A stretch of 64,000 bases of DNA from Sphingomonas sp. PR090111-T3T-6A (GTDB taxonomy: Bacteria > Pseudomonadota > Alphaproteobacteria > Sphingomonadales > Sphingomonadaceae), in assembly GCF_000383095.1 (NCBI RefSeq), contig NZ_AORL01000009.1, forward strand, positions 1 to 64,000. Reading direction: 5' to 3'. The notes beneath the pieces were generated by a model. It was not told where the DNA came from. It was given only the letters and a program-made list of their open reading frames with translations, and did no database searches. Position numbers and translations under genes: made by a program. This document shows positions 33,948 through 43,344 of this stretch, piece after piece (the stretch's first letter is position 1; each line of letters starts with the position of its first letter).

Positions 33948-34955
33948 CTAGGGAAGCCTCATCCAGCCTTCAAGTTCCCGCTTTATGACAATTCGCAACA
34001 TGTCGATGCCGGGACCGTCATCATTCAGACATGGAAGGTAGGCGAAGCGCTGGCCGCCCGCCCCCTCGAAGCTCTCGCGGCCGCGCAGCGCGATCTCCTC
34101 CAGCGTCTCGACGCAATCGGCCGAAAAGCCCGGCGCAACGACCGCGACACGGGTGACGCCCTTGCCCGGCAGGGCCTCCAGCGTGGTGTCGGTGGCGGGC
34201 TCCAGCCACTTGGCGCGTCCGAAACGGGACTGGAAGGCGACGATCAGGTCGCGGCCAAGCGCCTCGGACAGGAGACGGGCCGTCGTCCGGCAATGGTCGT
34301 GATAGGGGTCGCCCAGCTCCATGGTTCGCTGCGGCATCCCGTGGAAGCTCGCGACGATCGCCTGAGGCTCGAAATCGAGCGCCTCCAGCGAGGCGCGCAC
34401 CGACGCCGCCAGCGCACCGATATAAGCGGGATCGTCATAATAAGGCGGCAGGGTCCGGATCGCCGGCTGCCAGCGCATCGTCGCCAGCGCCTCGAAGGCC
34501 TTGTCGTTGGCGGTGGCCGTCGTCGCGGCGCAATATTGCGGGTAGAGCGGCGCGATCAGGATGCGCTCGCAGCCACGATCCTTGAGCGCCGTCAGCCGCT
34601 CCGCAATGGCCGGGCGGCCGTAGCGCATGGCGTAGTCGACGATCACCTGCGGCCCGAACGCATCCTTGAGCGCCGCCGCCTGAAGCCGTGTGATGGCCGC
34701 CAGCGGCGAGCCGTCCTCGCGCCACACCTGGGCATAGGCATGGGCGGATTTCTTCGGGCGGGTGCGCAGGATGAGCCCATGCAGGATCGGCTTCCACAGC
34801 GGGGCCGGGATTTCCACCACCCGCTTGTCCGAGAGGAACTCGGCGAGATAGCGGCGCACCGCGCCCGGCTCGGCGGCGTCGGGCGTTCCGAGGTTGACGA
34901 GCAGCACGCCGATGCGCGGCGCCCCGGCGCGAGGGGGAACAACGGAGGTGGTCAT
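33948..34955 (-). CDS. hemH: Ferrochelatase
   Basis: A 335-aa enzyme inserting Fe2+ into protoporphyrin IX, the last step of haem synthesis. Family features seen: GVLLVNLGTPD at the N-terminus, the catalytic His in ASFHGMPQRT, and GFSADCVETLEEI with the conserved Glu. The ATG at 34955 overlaps the stop of the upstream molybdopterin oxidoreductase gene (ATGA). An open frame continues upstream but lies inside that gene. Its coupling to a molybdo-enzyme gene is unusual. Confidence 0.93.
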   Translation of the reverse strand: MTTSVVPPRAGAPRIGVLLVNLGTPDAAEPGAVRRYLAEFLSDKRVVEIPAPLWKPILHGLILRTRPKKSAHAYAQVWREDGSPLAAITRLQAAALKDAFGPQVIVDYAMRYGRPAIAERLTALKDRGCERILIAPLYPQYCAATTATANDKAFEALATMRWQPAIRTLPPYYDDPAYIGALAASVRASLEALDFEPQAIVASFHGMPQRTMELGDPYHDHCRTTARLLSEALGRDLIVAFQSRFGRAKWLEPATDTTLEALPGKGVTRVAVVAPGFSADCVETLEEIALRGRESFEGAGGQRFAYLPCLNDDGPGIDMLRIVIKRELEGWMRLP

Positions 34956-37162
34956 GCGGCGGACCTCAGCGGGAGTGTGCGGCAACGGCGGCCGGTGGCG
35001 GCCGCGAGGGCATTGGCGATAGCAGGCGCGACCGGCGGCACGGCGAGGCCCGAGACTCCCCCCGGCGCGGCGGTGCTCGCCACGATGTCGACCTGAAGTT
35101 CGGGCAGCTGGCTGAGCTTCGGCAGGCCGAGCGCGCCCAGCCGGCGCTGGTCGGGCAACCCGCGCGTGACGGTGATCGGATCGCCGATCGCCGCGGGCAG
35201 CGCGAAGAGCAGCCCGCCCTCGATCTGCTGGCGGACGAGGGCGGGGTTCACCGCCCGGCCGCAATCGACGCTGGCGGTCAGCCGGCTCACCGTGATCCGG
35301 CCGTCCGCGCCGACATGCGCCTCGGCCATCACCGCGATGAAGCTGCCATAGCCCGCGAAGCAGGCGAGGCCCTGCCCCGATCCCTTGCCGCCCCCCTCCC
35401 AGCCGCCGAGCGTCGCGGCGGTGGAGAGGCAGTGGGCGAGGCGCGGATTGGCGCCGAGCAGCGTGATACGGAAGGACAGCGGGTCCGCCCCGGCCTTCAG
35501 CGCCAGCTCATCGATGAAACTCTCGGCGAAGAAGGTGGTGACGCCCGCCGTCTCGCCGCGCAGCACGCCGGTGGGAAGCGCGATGTCAGCGGGATGATGG
35601 TCGATGGCGAAGGCCGGGATGGCATAGCCGGGCAGCATCCCCTCCACCGCCGCCGGCTCGCCGCCATGCTCGATGGGGAGCGAAGGATAGAGCCTCTCCA
35701 CCGTGTCGCGGATCGTGGCCGGGGTCGCGACCTGGGCGCGCCACGCGGCGATCGTGCCGCCCGGCCCCAGCGCCGCCGACAGGCGCGCGCGCGCCGGCGG
35801 ACGAAAGCGATCATGCAGGCACTCCTCCACGCGCGACCACATGAGCTGCACCGGGCGGCCGAGCTTCTGCGCGAGGATCGCCGCCTGCTCCGCCGGCCGC
35901 GTGTCAAAGCCCGCGCCGAAGCCGCCGCCGAGCGGCATCGGGTAGAGCATCACGTCGCCTTCCGGGACGCCGATCGCCCGCGCGGCGGCGGCGCGGGCGG
36001 CGGCGGGCGCCTGCGTGCCGACCCACAGATCCAGCCTCCCGTCGGTGATCCGGGCGGTGGCGGCGGGCGTCTCGATCGCGGCATGGGCGGCGAGGCCGGC
36101 GCTGTAGTCGGCGTGGATCGCCTGATCCCCGAGCAGCCCGTCCGGCTTGCCATGGGACAGGATCGAATGGCCGTCCGCCGCCAGCGCCTTCGCCAGCGCG
36201 GCGTCGATCGAGCCGCTGTCGGGCAGGCCGCCCTTCGTCTCGAAGCGTGGCGCGAGCTTGTCCAGCGCGCGATTGGCCGCCCACCAATTGTCGCCGACCG
36301 CCGCCACCCAACCCGGATTGTCAAGGATCGCGACCAGATCGGGCACCGCCCGCGCGGCCTCCTTGTCGAGATGCACCAGACGGCTGTCGCCCGGAGGCGC
36401 CTGCCGGATCGCGGCGAAGACCATGCCGGGCAAGCGCACATCGGCGGCGAAGCGCATCGAGCCGTCGATCTTGGCAGGGACATCAATCCGGGGGAGCGGC
36501 TGGCCGGCGAGCTTGCCCTCACCGGGCGCGCGCAGCGGCGGCGTCTTGGGCGGGGTGAGCGATGCGGCCTCGGCCGCGAGTTCGGCGAAGCGCAGCCTGT
36601 CGTTGCCGCGGATCACGAAGCCGGCCTGCGTGTCGCAGGCGCGCCAGTCCGCATCCCAGCGCCTCGCCGCCGCCATGCAGAGCAGCGCCCGCGCCGTCGC
36701 GCCCGCCTCGCGCATCGGCCGCTCGAAGGCGCGCACCGAGGTCGAGAAGCCGGTCAGCATCGCCTCATGGTCGGCCGCCCAGCGATCCGCCAGCCGCATC
36801 GTGACCTTGCGGAGCGGCACCGGCGTCACGTCCGCCGCCAGCCCTTCCACCGCCAGGGCGTTGGCGTAGAGCGGCCCGATCGGCGCGGGCTCCACCGCCA
36901 CCGTCCGCCAGTCGCAGCCCAGCTCATCGGCAAGCATCTGGGGGAGCGCGGTCCATGCGCCCTGCCCCGTCTCGGCCTGCGGCACGATCACCGTAACATG
37001 CCCGTCCGCGCCGATCTTGAGGAACGGCCCCATCACCGTCTCGCCGGCCGCCGCCGCGGGACGCGCGCCATAGCGGCGCGGCCACGCCGCCCACGCCACG
37101 ATGAGGCCGACGCCGGCGCCCCCGCCGATCAGAAGCTGCCGTCGCGAAATCTCAGCCGCCAT
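34952..37162 (-). CDS. Molybdopterin oxidoreductase large subunit (IorB-like, Tat-exported)
   Basis: A 736-aa member of the xanthine dehydrogenase / aldehyde oxidase family, closest in layout to the isoquinoline 1-oxidoreductase beta subunit. The N-terminus is a twin-arginine signal (SRRQLLIGGGAGVGLIVAWAAW), so the enzyme is exported to the periplasm. The two molybdopterin-binding halves are visible from QAETGQGAWTALPQMLADEL to PLGGGFGAGFDTRPAEQA and RLTASVDCGRAVNP. The start at 37162 was chosen to begin just before the Tat signal. No small 2Fe-2S subunit gene is adjacent. The substrate is unknown. Confidence 0.85.
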   Translation of the reverse strand: MAAEISRRQLLIGGGAGVGLIVAWAAWPRRYGARPAAAAGETVMGPFLKIGADGHVTVIVPQAETGQGAWTALPQMLADELGCDWRTVAVEPAPIGPLYANALAVEGLAADVTPVPLRKVTMRLADRWAADHEAMLTGFSTSVRAFERPMREAGATARALLCMAAARRWDADWRACDTQAGFVIRGNDRLRFAELAAEAASLTPPKTPPLRAPGEGKLAGQPLPRIDVPAKIDGSMRFAADVRLPGMVFAAIRQAPPGDSRLVHLDKEAARAVPDLVAILDNPGWVAAVGDNWWAANRALDKLAPRFETKGGLPDSGSIDAALAKALAADGHSILSHGKPDGLLGDQAIHADYSAGLAAHAAIETPAATARITDGRLDLWVGTQAPAAARAAAARAIGVPEGDVMLYPMPLGGGFGAGFDTRPAEQAAILAQKLGRPVQLMWSRVEECLHDRFRPPARARLSAALGPGGTIAAWRAQVATPATIRDTVERLYPSLPIEHGGEPAAVEGMLPGYAIPAFAIDHHPADIALPTGVLRGETAGVTTFFAESFIDELALKAGADPLSFRITLLGANPRLAHCLSTAATLGGWEGGGKGSGQGLACFAGYGSFIAVMAEAHVGADGRITVSRLTASVDCGRAVNPALVRQQIEGGLLFALPAAIGDPITVTRGLPDQRRLGALGLPKLSQLPELQVDIVASTAAPGGVSGLAVPPVAPAIANALAAATGRRCRTLPLRSAA

Positions 37163-37257
37163 GCCCGCCTGATAAGGCGCGTCCACGCGAACCGGAAGGT
37201 CTTTCCGCTCAGGCCTCCCGCCTCTAAGGATGGGGTTCACTTCCGAGGACTGCCGAT

Positions 37258-38118
37258 TTGCCTCCTGTCGATCCCAACGCCTTCACGCACTGGACCTCGC
37301 TCGGCCTGTCGCCGGTCGCGCTGCAACTGGGTCCGGTCGCGGTCCGCTGGTATTCGCTGGCCTACATCACCGGCATCCTCGCCGGCTGGTGGTATCTGCT
37401 GAAGCTGCTCGCCCAGCCGGGCGCGCCGATGGCCCGGCGCCATGCCGACGATTTCGTGTTCGACGCGACGCTGGGCGTGCTGCTCGGCGGGCGGATCGGC
37501 TATGTGCTGTTCTACCGGCCGGATTATTACCTCCAGCACCCGGCGGAGATCTTCAAGCTGTGGGAGGGCGGCATGTCTTTCCATGGCGGCGCGGCGGGCG
37601 TGCTGATCGCGATCCTCTTCTATTGCCGCCGCAAGGGGCTGAGCTGGCTGCGCGTCACCGATTATATCGCCTGCGTCGCGCCGATCGGGCTGTTCTTCGG
37701 GCGGCTGGCGAACTTCGTGAACGGCGAGCTGTGGGGCAAGCCCTCGACCGTGCCGTGGGCGATCGTCTTCCCCGGCGCCGGCGACGTGCCGCGCCACCCG
37801 AGCGAGCTGTACGAGGCCGGGCTGGAGGGTTTCGTCCTGTTCGTGATCCTGAGCCTGCTCTTCTGGAAGAGCGACGCGCGCTACAAGCCGGGCTTCCTCG
37901 CGGGCAGCTTCGTGCTGGGCTACGGCGTCTTCCGCTTCTTCGTCGAATTCTTCCGCGAGCCGGACGAGCAGCTCGTCGAGTTCGCGCGCGTCACGCACCT
38001 GCACATGGGCCAGTGGCTGTGCGTGCCGATGATCCTCGTGGGCCTGTACGTCGTGCTGACCGCCAAGGGCCGCCGCCAGCGCGTGGAGCCGGTGGCCGGC
38101 GATGCCAGCGTCGCCTGA
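37258..38118 (+). CDS. lgt: Prolipoprotein diacylglyceryl transferase
   Basis: This 286-aa multi-pass inner-membrane enzyme transfers diacylglycerol to the lipobox Cys of prolipoproteins. The Lgt signature [13 protein letters not shown] is present, along with [17 protein letters not shown] and [15 protein letters not shown]. Start TTG 37258 is preceded by GAGGA at a good distance. The last 17 bases overlap the next gene, so lgt begins a tightly packed plus-strand run ending with pgeF. Confidence 0.95.
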   Translation: MPPVDPNAFTHWTSLGLSPVALQLGPVAVRWYSLAYITGILAGWWYLLKLLAQPGAPMARRHADDFVFDATLGVLLGGRIGYVLFYRPDYYLQHPAEIFKLWEGGMSFHGGAAGVLIAILFYCRRKGLSWLRVTDYIACVAPIGLFFGRLANFVNGELWGKPSTVPWAIVFPGAGDVPRHPSELYEAGLEGFVLFVILSLLFWKSDARYKPGFLAGSFVLGYGVFRFFVEFFREPDEQLVEFARVTHLHMGQWLCVPMILVGLYVVLTAKGRRQRVEPVAGDASVA

Positions 38119-39145
38119 GGATTTTAGCGGCCGGCTCCGGCGGTTGATCGCGGGCGGCGGGGCGATCCCGCTCGCCCAGTATATGGCGCTGGCCAACGCC
38201 CATTATTACGCGACGCGCGACCCGCTGGGCGCGGCCGGGGACTTCACCACGGCGCCCGAGATCAGCCAGATGTTCGGCGAGCTGATCGGGCTGTGGGCGG
38301 CGGACCTTGCGCTCCGCGCCGGGGCGGAGGACATCGCCTATGTCGAGCTGGGGCCGGGACGCGGCACGCTCGCGGCCGATGCCCTGCGCGCAATGGTCAA
38401 GGCGGGGCTCGCGCCGCCCGTCCATCTCGTCGAGACCAGCCCGGTGTTGCGGGAGGCGCAGCTCCAGCGTCTGCCCGGCGCGACGCATCATGACGATGTC
38501 GGCACGCTGCCCACCGATCGGCCGCTGATCATCATCGCCAACGAGTTCTTCGACGCGCTGCCGATCCGCCAGCTCCTCCGCTCCGACGGTGGCTGGCGCG
38601 AGCGGATGGTCGACTGGGACGGCAGTCGCCTCCTTCCCTCGCTTGGCGAGCAGCGCTTCGACGCCGTGATCCCCGAGGCCCTGCGCGGCGGCGAGGTGGT
38701 GGAGACGTCGCCCGCCTCGGTCGCCGTGCTGCGCGAACTGGCGGCGCGGGTCGTGGCGCAGGGCGGAGCGCTGCTCGCCATCGACTATGGTTATGAGGGC
38801 CCGCTCGCCGGCGATACCTTGCAGGCGCTCCATCGCCACCGCTTCGCCGATCCCTTCGACGCGCCGGGCGAGCAGGACCTGACCGCCCATGTCGACTTCA
38901 CCGCGCTCGCCGACGCCGCCCGCGCCGAGGGCGCCATCGCGCGCAAGGTGGTGACGCAAGGCGCGCTCCTCGAAGCGCTCGGCATCGCCGCCCGCGCCGC
39001 GGCGCTGGCCCGCGCTGCGCCCGGGCGCCAGTCCGAGATCGAGACCGCGTGGCGCCGGCTTTGCGCGCCCGATGAGATGGGCACACTCTTCAAGGCGCTG
39101 GCGGTGACCGCCCCCGGCTGGCCGACACCCGGAGGATTTGCATGA
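38102..39145 (+). CDS. MidA/NDUFAF7-family SAM-dependent methyltransferase
   Basis: A 347-aa protein of the DUF185 family, bacterial homologues of the mitochondrial complex I assembly factor NDUFAF7/MidA. It contains [20 protein letters not shown], the S-adenosylmethionine site [13 protein letters not shown] and [15 protein letters not shown], all family-typical. In mitochondria the enzyme methylates an arginine of a complex I subunit. A similar role here is inferred. It overlaps lgt upstream and the acetyltransferase downstream (ATGA). Confidence 0.9.
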   Translation: MPASPEDFSGRLRRLIAGGGAIPLAQYMALANAHYYATRDPLGAAGDFTTAPEISQMFGELIGLWAADLALRAGAEDIAYVELGPGRGTLAADALRAMVKAGLAPPVHLVETSPVLREAQLQRLPGATHHDDVGTLPTDRPLIIIANEFFDALPIRQLLRSDGGWRERMVDWDGSRLLPSLGEQRFDAVIPEALRGGEVVETSPASVAVLRELAARVVAQGGALLAIDYGYEGPLAGDTLQALHRHRFADPFDAPGEQDLTAHVDFTALADAARAEGAIARKVVTQGALLEALGIAARAAALARAAPGRQSEIETAWRRLCAPDEMGTLFKALAVTAPGWPTPGGFA

Positions 39146-39648
39146 TCGACTATCGCGACGCCCGCCCGGAGGACGGCCCCGCCCTCGCCGAGATGGCGGC
39201 GCGCTGCTTCGTCGAGACCTTCGGCCCCTTCTACCAGGCCGAGGACATGGAGACCTTCCTCGCCTCCGCCTTCGGAGCCGATGGATTGCCCGCGCAGATC
39301 GGCCAGCCCGGCCTCTCGATCCGCCTCGCGGTGGACGACGGCCAGATCGCCGGCTTCGCCAAGCTCGGCCCCAACACGCTGCCGCCCGCGCCGGAAGACT
39401 CGGCGGAACTCAAGCAGCTCTATGTGTTGAAGCCCTGGCATGGCGGCGGCGTGGCCGCCACGCTGATGGAGTGGGCGATCGCCACCGCCCGCGCGGAGGG
39501 CGCCCGCCATCTTTCGCTCAGCGTCTGGGAGCATAATCACCGCGCCCAGCGCTTCTACGCCCGCTACGGGATGGCGCCGATCGGCTTCCACCCCTTCAAG
39601 GTGGGCGATCATGTCGACAACGACCCCGTGTGGAGCATGAAGCTGTGA
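39142..39648 (+). CDS. GNAT-family N-acetyltransferase
   Basis: This 168-aa protein has the GNAT fold. The acetyl-CoA-binding motif A is visible as LYVLKPWHGGGVAATLMEWAI, followed by the motif B region LSVWEHNHRAQRFYARYGM. The substrate is unknown. The start overlaps the stop of the methyltransferase gene, and the end overlaps the pgeF start, so it is translated as part of the lgt-pgeF run. Confidence 0.88.
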   Translation: MIDYRDARPEDGPALAEMAARCFVETFGPFYQAEDMETFLASAFGADGLPAQIGQPGLSIRLAVDDGQIAGFAKLGPNTLPPAPEDSAELKQLYVLKPWHGGGVAATLMEWAIATARAEGARHLSLSVWEHNHRAQRFYARYGMAPIGFHPFKVGDHVDNDPVWSMKL

Positions 39649-40403
39649 GCGTCGAAACCATCCGGGCGGAGGCTCTGAACGGCATCCCCCACGCCTTCCT
39701 CGGCCGGCGCGGCGGCGTGTCCGAGGGCATTCATGCGGGCCTGAACGTCGGCTGGGGCTCCGACGACGACCGCGCCGCCATCGCCGAGAACCGCAAGCGT
39801 GCAGTCACCGCCGTGAAGCCAGGCGCGACGCTCGCCACGGTGCATCAGGTCCACAGCGCCACCGCCGTCGTGGCCGATGCCTTCCCCGACGACGCCCGTC
39901 CCCATGCCGACGCGCTCGTCACCGATCGGCCGGACCTCCTGCTCGGCATCCTGACCGCCGATTGCGTGCCGGTGCTGCTGGCGGATGCGCAAGCGGGCGT
40001 CGTCGGCGCGGCGCATGCCGGCTGGAAGGGCGCGATCGGCGGCGTCGTCGGCGCGACCGTGGAAGCGATGGAGAAGCTCGGCGCCGACCGCGCCCGCATC
40101 GCCGCCGCCATCGGCCCCTGCATCGGCAAGCGCAGCTATGAGGTGGACGACGCCTTCCTCGCCCGCTTCTGCGCGGCGGACGGGGCGAACGAGCGCTTTT
40201 TCCTCGCCGGCCGGCGGGAGGGACACCACCAGTTCGACATCGAGGCCTATGTCGCCTCCCGCCTCGCCGACGCGGGCGTGCGCCGCATCGAGGCGCTCGG
40301 CCTCGACACCTATGCGGATGAGGACCGCTTCTTCAGCTATCGCCGCGCCACTCATCGCGGCGAGCCCGGCTATGGCCGCCAGATCGCGCTGATCGGGCTT
40401 TAG
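39645..40403 (+). CDS. pgeF: Peptidoglycan editing factor / purine nucleoside phosphorylase (YfiH, LACC1-like)
   Basis: This 252-aa protein of the multicopper-like DUF152 family is known as peptidoglycan editing factor and as a purine nucleoside-processing enzyme related to LACC1. Zinc or copper ligand motifs are seen: TVHQVHSA, LTADCVPVLLAD and GAAHAGWKGAIGGV. I chose GTG 39645, which overlaps the preceding stop (GTGA). A GTG at 39630 would extend it by five residues. It is the last gene of the lgt run. Confidence 0.9.
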   Translation: MSVETIRAEALNGIPHAFLGRRGGVSEGIHAGLNVGWGSDDDRAAIAENRKRAVTAVKPGATLATVHQVHSATAVVADAFPDDARPHADALVTDRPDLLLGILTADCVPVLLADAQAGVVGAAHAGWKGAIGGVVGATVEAMEKLGADRARIAAAIGPCIGKRSYEVDDAFLARFCAADGANERFFLAGRREGHHQFDIEAYVASRLADAGVRRIEALGLDTYADEDRFFSYRRATHRGEPGYGRQIALIGL

Positions 40404-40485
40404 GCGGAAGGCCTGCCGCCTCGGGGGACGTTCGATTTGATCCCGCCCCATGCCGGAGTAAGATGGGCGATACGCATGGGAGGCG

Positions 40486-41094
40486 ATGCCGATGGCTGAA
40501 TCGGGCGAGCGGGCCGGCGCGGGTTCCCGGAATTATTGGCGGATCGTCCGGTGGATCGGGATTTTGGTCCTGGTGCTCACGCCGCTGGTGATGACGCAGA
40601 TCAGCGACCAATGGCACTGGACCATCGGCGGCTCCCTCTTTGCCGGCGCCATCATCGGTGGGATCGAGCTGCTCTACGAGCTTGCCGAGAAGAGGAACGA
40701 AAGCCGGGCCTATCGTGCGGGAGCCGGCATCGCGCTCGTCACGCCGTTCCTGACGGTATGGACTACGATTGTCCGCGACGACGGCAATGGCATTGGCTCC
40801 CTCATGCTGGTCATGGCCGCGGTGGTGGGCAGCTTCGCCGCATGGTTTCGGCCCGCGGGCATGGCGCGGGCCATGTTGGGCATAGCGATCATGCAGGCCC
40901 TGCTCTGCATCGCCATCGCGACCGCGCCATCGACCGCCGCCATGGAGGACAGCACGCGCAGGGCCTTGTTCTCCGGTGGCTTCTTCATGGCCTTGTGGCT
41001 CGCGTCGGCGGCTTTTTTCCGTGTCGCCGCAACGGCGGGCAACAAGGCGGCTAGGCGGCCTCACCTTTCGACGCCACCTCAGCCGGGTTGGTGA
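40486..41094 (+). CDS. Multi-pass membrane protein of unknown function
   Basis: A 202-aa protein with about five hydrophobic helices (for example IVRWIGILVLVLTPLVM near residue 20, SLFAGAIIGGIELLYEL near 50 and GGFFMALWLASAAFFRV near 165). No family recognised. The first Met codon follows GGAGGCG. Its last 44 bases overlap the 3' end of the converging VOC-protein gene, an antisense overlap that may make the two mRNAs interfere. Confidence 0.7.
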   Translation: MPMAESGERAGAGSRNYWRIVRWIGILVLVLTPLVMTQISDQWHWTIGGSLFAGAIIGGIELLYELAEKRNESRAYRAGAGIALVTPFLTVWTTIVRDDGNGIGSLMLVMAAVVGSFAAWFRPAGMARAMLGIAIMQALLCIAIATAPSTAAMEDSTRRALFSGGFFMALWLASAAFFRVAATAGNKAARRPHLSTPPQPGW

Positions 41095-41443
41095 GCTGCG
41101 CCACGATCCAGCCGTTGCCGTCCGGGTCCTTGAGCATGGTGAAGCGCCCCCAAGGCTGCTCGTCGATCGGCGTCGCCTCGACGCCCGCCTCCACGAGCCG
41201 GGCATGTTCCGCGTCGATATCCGGCACATGCAGCATCACGCCCTGCAAGCCGCCGGCCGCCATCCCCTCGAACCATGTCACCAGCGCGATGGTCGAGCCG
41301 CCGGTCTTGGGCTGGAGCTGGATCCAGCGCATCTCGGGGCCCATCGCCTCGTCGCGCAGCAGGGTGAAGCCCATCTTCCCCGTGTACCAGTCGCGCGCGG
41401 CGGCCTGATCCTGCACGGGCACTGAAACGATCGCGATCGGCAT
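41051..41443 (-). CDS. VOC-family (glyoxalase/bleomycin-resistance-like) protein
   Basis: This 130-aa protein has the two beta-alpha-beta-beta-beta modules of the vicinal oxygen chelate fold: IAIVSVPVQDQAAARDWYTGKMGF at the N-terminus and VMLHVPDIDAEHARLVEAG plus FTMLKDPDGNGWIVAQ at the C-terminus. The C-terminal DPDGNGW is typical of this group. The substrate is unknown. The gene is single and converges on the membrane protein. Confidence 0.88.
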   Translation of the reverse strand: MPIAIVSVPVQDQAAARDWYTGKMGFTLLRDEAMGPEMRWIQLQPKTGGSTIALVTWFEGMAAGGLQGVMLHVPDIDAEHARLVEAGVEATPIDEQPWGRFTMLKDPDGNGWIVAQLTNPAEVASKGEAA

Positions 41444-41512
41444 CGGATTGTCTCCAACAATCGGCTAGAGGGGCATCATAGCGTCGCTTCGCGACGACTC
41501 CGAGAGGATCGC

Positions 41513-42835
41513 ATGACAGACAATAAAACGCCCGAGACCGAAGCCGAACTGAGCGGCGCCACCCCGCGTCGCCGCCCCAAGGCGGACGTGCTGGAAGTGG
41601 GTGGCCGCAAGCTCAGCCCGTCGACACTGATGATGGGCCACGCCTTCGACCCGATGCTGTCGGAAGGCTCGCTCAAGCCCCCGATCTTCCTGACATCGAC
41701 CTTCGTGTTCGAGAATGCCGCTGCCGGAAAGCGCCACTTCGAGGGCGTCACCGGCAAGCGTCCGGGCGGCGCCGATGGCCTCGTCTATTCGCGCTTCAAC
41801 GGCCCGAACCAGGAGATCCTCGAGGATCGCCTCGGCATCTGGGACGAGGCGGAGGACGCGCTGGTCTTCTCGTCGGGCATGTCGGCCATCGCGACGCTGA
41901 TGCTGGCGCTGGTGAAGCCGGGCGACGTGATCGTCCACTCCGCCCCACTCTATGCCGCGACCGAGACGCTGATCGGCCGCATCCTCGGCCGCTTCGGCGT
42001 GACGTTCCTCGATTTCCCGGCCGGCGCCACCGAGGCCGAGATCGAGGCCGTCGTCGAACGCGCCAAGGCGCAGGGCAATGTCTCGCTGATCTATCTGGAG
42101 AGCCCCGCCAACCCGACCAACGCGCTGGTCGACATCGAGGCCGTGTCCCGCGTGCGCGACCGGCTGCTCGGCGACACCAACCCGCCGATCGCGATCGACA
42201 ACACCTTCCTCGGGCCGCTCTGGCAGCAGCCGCTCCGCCATGGCGCGGACCTCGTGGTCTACAGCCTCACCAAATATGCCGGCGGCCATTCGGACCTCGT
42301 CGCGGGCGGCGTCACCGGCCGCAAGGCGTGGATCGATCCCATCCGCATGATGCGCAACACGATCGGCACGATCAGCGATCCCAACACCGCGTGGATGCTG
42401 CTCCGCAGCCTCGAGACGCTGGAGCTGCGCATGAGCCGCGCCGGCGAGAATGCCGAGAAGGTCTGCGCCTTCTTCCGCGATCATCCCAAGGTGGAGAGCG
42501 TCGGCTATCTCGGCTTCCTTCAGGAAGGCACGCGGCAGGCCGACATCTACAAGCGCCACTGCTCGGGCGCGGGCTCGACCTTCTCGCTCTACCTGAAGGG
42601 CGGCGAGCGCGAGAGCTTCGCCTTTCTCGATGCGCTGAAGATCGCCAAGCTGGCGGTCAGCCTCGGCGGCACCGAGACGCTGGCGTCCTGCCCGGCGGCG
42701 ATGACGCACCTGTCGGTGCCGGACCAGCGCAAGCAGGAACTCGGCATCACCGACAATCTGGTACGCATCTCGATCGGCGTGGAGAATGCCGACGACCTGA
42801 TCGCCGACTTCGATCAGGCGCTGAAGGCGGTCTGA
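41513..42835 (+). CDS. Cys/Met-metabolism PLP-dependent enzyme (cystathionine gamma-synthase family)
   Basis: A 440-aa fold-type I PLP enzyme. The PLP Lys is in SLTKYAGGHSDLVAGG. FSSGMSAIATLM and IYLESPANPT are the cofactor-phosphate and ring-stacking motifs, and YSRFNGPNQEILEDRL is the subunit-interface segment. The ~30-residue N-terminal extension and GKRHFEGVTGKRPGG insertion mark the subgroup annotated only as cystathionine gamma-synthase family, so synthase and gamma-lyase cannot be told apart here. It is monocistronic. Confidence 0.88.
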   Translation: MTDNKTPETEAELSGATPRRRPKADVLEVGGRKLSPSTLMMGHAFDPMLSEGSLKPPIFLTSTFVFENAAAGKRHFEGVTGKRPGGADGLVYSRFNGPNQEILEDRLGIWDEAEDALVFSSGMSAIATLMLALVKPGDVIVHSAPLYAATETLIGRILGRFGVTFLDFPAGATEAEIEAVVERAKAQGNVSLIYLESPANPTNALVDIEAVSRVRDRLLGDTNPPIAIDNTFLGPLWQQPLRHGADLVVYSLTKYAGGHSDLVAGGVTGRKAWIDPIRMMRNTIGTISDPNTAWMLLRSLETLELRMSRAGENAEKVCAFFRDHPKVESVGYLGFLQEGTRQADIYKRHCSGAGSTFSLYLKGGERESFAFLDALKIAKLAVSLGGTETLASCPAAMTHLSVPDQRKQELGITDNLVRISIGVENADDLIADFDQALKAV

Positions 42836-42908
42836 TACTCCTTCTGGGCGGTTTGGCCGCGGGCGCGCTTCGTGCGACGCTCGCGGCCTTGCCACGGGGG
42901 AGGTCGCC

Positions 42909-43340
42909 ATGCGTCCGATCGTCTTGTGCCTCGCGTTTCTGTCCGCCATTCCGGCCGCGGAAGCCGCCCCGCCCACGCCGATGGGCAAGCCGCTTCCCCT
43001 CGCCTGTTCCGGCCCGGAGGCCGATGCCGGGCATAGGCTCGTCGCGCAGGAGAAGCTGTCGGTCGGCAGCCACCCCAAAGCCTGCTTCGGCCATATGACG
43101 CTCTACGAAGGGCCGAACCGGCAAGTGATCGCCGCCGAGCCCTCGCCCCGCTGTCCGGGCGCGAGCGCCATCCAGATCTACGAGCAATCCCGCGCCGGCC
43201 CCTAGTCGAGCTTCTTCGAGACGCCGGTGTGCGGCCGCTCCGTCAGCGCCGGGCCGAAGGACCAGTGGGGGGCGATGATGGTGAGCATCGACGGCCGCCC
43301 CTACGACCAGCGCGGGACATGGTACGTCCCCGGCCGCTAG
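42909..43340 (+). pseudogene. Small secreted protein gene with an in-frame TAG
   Basis: The frame starts with a signal peptide (MRPIVLCLAFLSAIPAAEA) and a Cys-containing secreted domain, but a TAG occurs at 43203-43205, codon 99. The same frame continues without interruption for 44 more codons (SSFFETPVCGRSVSAGPKD to GTWYVPGR) to a second TAG at 43338-43340. The downstream part keeps protein-like composition with a matching Cys. The gene looks recently inactivated by a nonsense change, unless the stop is read through or is a sequencing error. The family is not recognised. Confidence 0.7.
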
Positions 43341-43344
43341 GCGA

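Noticed and set aside
41444-41512. Possible SAM riboswitch before the Cys/Met enzyme
   Set aside because: The leader is too short and shows only a small GTCGC-TTC-GCGAC hairpin; no known SAM riboswitch core is recognisable.
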